A stretch of 64,000 nucleotides of DNA. Source: Mesorhizobium sp. B2-7-1 (GTDB lineage: Bacteria; Pseudomonadota; Alphaproteobacteria; Rhizobiales; Rhizobiaceae). A program made the position numbers and the translations under genes. Location: the NCBI RefSeq assembly GCF_006440735.1, contig NZ_VFUA01000013.1, forward strand, positions 28,770 through 92,769, in the 5' to 3' direction. Below are positions 61,989 to 64,000 of this stretch, one piece after another (the first letter of the stretch is position 1; each line of letters begins with the position of its first letter). The notes beneath the pieces were generated by a model, which saw nothing but the letters and a program-made list of their open reading frames with translations, searched no databases and had not been told where the DNA came from.

Positions 61989-63433
61989 GCCTGGTCCGCC
62001 GTCAGATCATCAGCGGCGCTTTCTGGGCAGCCGTCGAGACATGGGGCCGGCAGCTTGCCATGTTCTGCGTGTTCGTGGTTCTGGCCCGTCATCTCGGACC
62101 GGAGCCGTTCGGACTCGCGGCCCTTGCCATGGTGGTCCCGAATATCCTGGCAGCACCCGTGACGAGAGGCCTGCCCGACGCCATCATCCAGCGGCCGGAA
62201 ATCGAGCCGATCCATCTGGACTCGGCCTTCTGCCTGAACATTGCGGTAGGCGCGGTGATCAGCGCATCGATCTGGCTCTCGGCCGGCATCATCGCGACCC
62301 TGTTCGAGCAGCCCTTGCTGGCCGAACTCGTGAGATGGACCAGCCTCATCGTTGTAATCCAGTCCTTCAACGTCGTGCCCGCGGCTATTCTCAAACGGCA
62401 GTTGGACTTTCGGCTCTTCGCGCTCCGCACGCTCACGGGCTCGATAGTCGGCGGTGCAACTGGCGTCGCCTTCGCAATCGCCGGCTTCGGCGTGTGGAGC
62501 CTTGTCTGGATGCAGCTTGCCAAGGCGACGGTCGAAACCACCGTCATACTCCTGGGAAGCACCTGGCGCCCGAGTTTCAGGTTTTCCTATGCCCGCATCC
62601 GGGAGCTGTTCGGCTTCGCCGGCCCGGTTATCGTCCAGGCGTTCTGGAACTTCGGCAATGATGAGATCCCCAAGGTTGTGCTCGGCGCGTTCCTTGGCCC
62701 CGCCGCCGTGGGCCTGTATGCTTTTGCGCGCCGGCCCGTCGATCTTCTGGTGGAGTTCCTGCTCTGGCCGCTTATGGCCGTGACCATGCCGGCCGTGTCC
62801 CGGATGCAGGCCGAGCCGGAGAAGATAAACAACTTCTTCAACGCCACCGTCCGCGTCGCCGGCATGATGGGCTTCCCGGCCTTTTTCGGCTTCGCGGCGA
62901 TCGCGCCGGTGGCGGTTCCCTTGATTTTCGGTCAGCAATGGACGGCCGCCGTGACGGCCGTCCAGATTCTCATGGTACTGGGGGTCCAACGCACGATCGA
63001 CAGCCTGTGCTCCTACACGATCCTGGCGCTCGGCCGTTCGGGGCTGCTGCTGAAGCTGAACATGGCCTACACCGTGATCGCCCTCGCGTTGATCGCGGGC
63101 GGGGTGCAGATCAACTTTGAGATGGGCCTGATCGGTCTCGTCGTCAGCAACGTCGTGCTTCTGCCTGTCTTCCTTTTCCAGGTTCGCAAGCTTGCCCGCA
63201 TCGACGTCATACGTCCCGTCGTGATCTTCCCGCGACTTGCCCTCGCCGCGACGTTGATGTTTGCAATCGTCAGCATCTGGCTGCGCAACGCTCCAGCCGG
63301 CGCTCCGCCAGCGATCACAACTGCCGTCGGGATCGCGATCGGCGGCATAGTCTATGTCGCCGCCTCGTTCGTGCTGATGCGCCGCGACCTGCTCAATGCG
63401 CGCGATTTCATCCTGAGGCTGAGGACCCAATGA
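61985..63433 (+). CDS. Polysaccharide flippase (Wzx/MOP superfamily, ExoT/AmsL-like)
   Basis: 482 residues and about twelve to fourteen membrane helices. The N-terminus RRQIISGAFWAAVETWGRQLAMF and VLARHLGPEPFGLAALAMV are characteristic of the MOP-type lipopolysaccharide/exopolysaccharide exporters. It flips lipid-linked oligosaccharide across the inner membrane. The ATG at 61985 overlaps the stop of the glycosidase gene, and its own stop overlaps the next glycosyltransferase (ATGA both times), showing one operon. Confidence 0.92.
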   Translation: MSLVRRQIISGAFWAAVETWGRQLAMFCVFVVLARHLGPEPFGLAALAMVVPNILAAPVTRGLPDAIIQRPEIEPIHLDSAFCLNIAVGAVISASIWLSAGIIATLFEQPLLAELVRWTSLIVVIQSFNVVPAAILKRQLDFRLFALRTLTGSIVGGATGVAFAIAGFGVWSLVWMQLAKATVETTVILLGSTWRPSFRFSYARIRELFGFAGPVIVQAFWNFGNDEIPKVVLGAFLGPAAVGLYAFARRPVDLLVEFLLWPLMAVTMPAVSRMQAEPEKINNFFNATVRVAGMMGFPAFFGFAAIAPVAVPLIFGQQWTAAVTAVQILMVLGVQRTIDSLCSYTILALGRSGLLLKLNMAYTVIALALIAGGVQINFEMGLIGLVVSNVVLLPVFLFQVRKLARIDVIRPVVIFPRLALAATLMFAIVSIWLRNAPAGAPPAITTAVGIAIGGIVYVAASFVLMRRDLLNARDFILRLRTQ

Positions 63434-64000
63434 AGATACTGGTCCTCAGCCAGCCTTTCGACACGGTCACGCCGCCGATCCGGAACTCGATCGGCATATG
63501 GACGTATGAGGTCGCGCGGCGAATGGGGACCGATTGCGACATGACCGTGATCGCGCGGCGGTCGCGTGGGGAACCGGCCCAGCTGGAAATCGATGGCATA
63601 GGCTTCGAGTTGCTGAGATGTGCGCCGCTGCGGCTGTGGGGCTTGGCCGGTCGCCTTTGGAATCGTGTCCGGCCACAGTCGCCGCTGGTCGCCCAGGGCT
63701 TTTACAGCCTCGATTTTCTTGCGCAGGCCATGCGCATGATACGCCGGATTTCGCCCGACATCGTCCATATCCAGAACTTCCCGCAATACGCGCCCGCGGT
63801 TCGGCGCGCGGCACCCAACGCGACGATCGTCCTGCACATGCATTGCGACTGGCTATCGGAACTCGATCATCGCGCGATGAAACGCGCGCTGGCGGCGACC
63901 GATCTCGCGGTGGGTTGTTCCGAACATGTCGTGGCGGCTGCACGCCGGCGTTTCCCGGAGACGGATGCAGCCTTTGCCGTTCTGCCGAACGGCGTGCCGC
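63430..64000 (+). CDS. Glycosyltransferase GT4-like, N-terminal part (cut by window end)
   Basis: 190 residues are visible from MKILVLSQPFDTVTPPIRN, with IWTYEVARRM, ISPDIVHIQNFPQYAP, VLHMHCDWLSE and VGCSEHVVAAARRRFPE, then VLPNGVP at the edge. This is the acceptor-binding half of a GT-B family 4 enzyme; the nucleotide-sugar half lies outside. Coupled to the flippase by a 4-nt overlap. Confidence 0.88.
   Translation, partial: MKILVLSQPFDTVTPPIRNSIGIWTYEVARRMGTDCDMTVIARRSRGEPAQLEIDGIGFELLRCAPLRLWGLAGRLWNRVRPQSPLVAQGFYSLDFLAQAMRMIRRISPDIVHIQNFPQYAPAVRRAAPNATIVLHMHCDWLSELDHRAMKRALAATDLAVGCSEHVVAAARRRFPETDAAFAVLPNGVP

Noticed and set aside
1..64000. CRISPR arrays, tRNA or rRNA genes, intact insertion sequences, integrases and replication origins.
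   Set aside because: Reading both strands by eye I found no regularly spaced repeats, no cloverleaf-like sequence and no transposase or recombinase motifs. A dedicated search (tRNAscan, Infernal, ISfinder) would be decisive.

Overview
The window is high-GC DNA with almost no intergenic space, dense in ABC importers, SDR dehydrogenases, CoA-ligating enzymes and GntR/LysR/TetR regulators. This is the gene style of a soil- or plant-associated alphaproteobacterium of the Rhizobiales, most like Mesorhizobium or a close Phyllobacteriaceae relative. That assignment rests on gene content and protein wording only; no rRNA, tRNA or other phylogenetic marker was found. No CRISPR array, intact transposase or integrase was seen.

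Layout. 0-0.2 kb: 3' end of an SDR/epimerase gene. 0.3-6.6 kb: a branched-chain-type (Liv) ABC importer operon with an Asp/Glu/hydantoin racemase and a FadR-type GntR regulator; a 14-bp palindrome precedes it. 6.8-8.6 kb: an ECF41 sigma factor with its CMD/AhpD-like partner, a small exported protein and a matching ECF41 promoter. 8.7-10.2 kb: an aromatic amino acid ammonia-lyase homologue that lacks the MIO-forming serine. 10.3-25.8 kb: a large putative regulon. It contains a ribose-type ABC importer with two SDRs, a class II aldolase and a PfkB kinase, and an acetoacetyl-CoA synthetase / thiolase-like / DUF35 / MaoC / MFS / GntR operon facing a genuine thiolase. The same palindrome (TGGTTATAACCA) stands before both halves. 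25.9-28.4 kb: LysR, SDR and an NADP-binding oxidoreductase.

28.4-30.4 kb is a graveyard: a truncated MocR-type regulator with two 1-nt homopolymer shifts, and the fused remains of a mevalonate-degradation operon (start of mvaA joined to end of mvaB). 30.3-38 kb: enoyl-CoA hydratase, ADP-forming acyl-CoA synthetase, an OYE/2,4-dienoyl-CoA-reductase-like flavoprotein, LysR and a GMC oxidoreductase. 38-55.6 kb: an oligopeptide/amine-type ABC importer with two paralogous binding proteins, an amidase, an acetylpolyamine amidohydrolase, a BetI-like TetR regulator and an operon of aminotransferase, aldehyde dehydrogenase, CoA ligase, FAD oxidoreductase and amidohydrolase-like protein. It looks like uptake and breakdown of an N-acylated amine; near-identical inverted repeats lie before both transcription units.

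55.6-60.2 kb is gene-poor and visibly less GC-rich, with two DUF6894 proteins, a phosphomannomutase pseudogene with an internal deletion, and a glycosyltransferase. 60.4-64 kb is an exopolysaccharide-type cluster: an exported glycosidase-like protein with a DUF4214 tail, a Wzx/MOP flippase, and a glycosyltransferase cut by the window end. Two 23-bp direct repeats resembling the 3' end of guaA lie at 28.4 and 56.1 kb and could mark the ends of an old 27.6-kb island.
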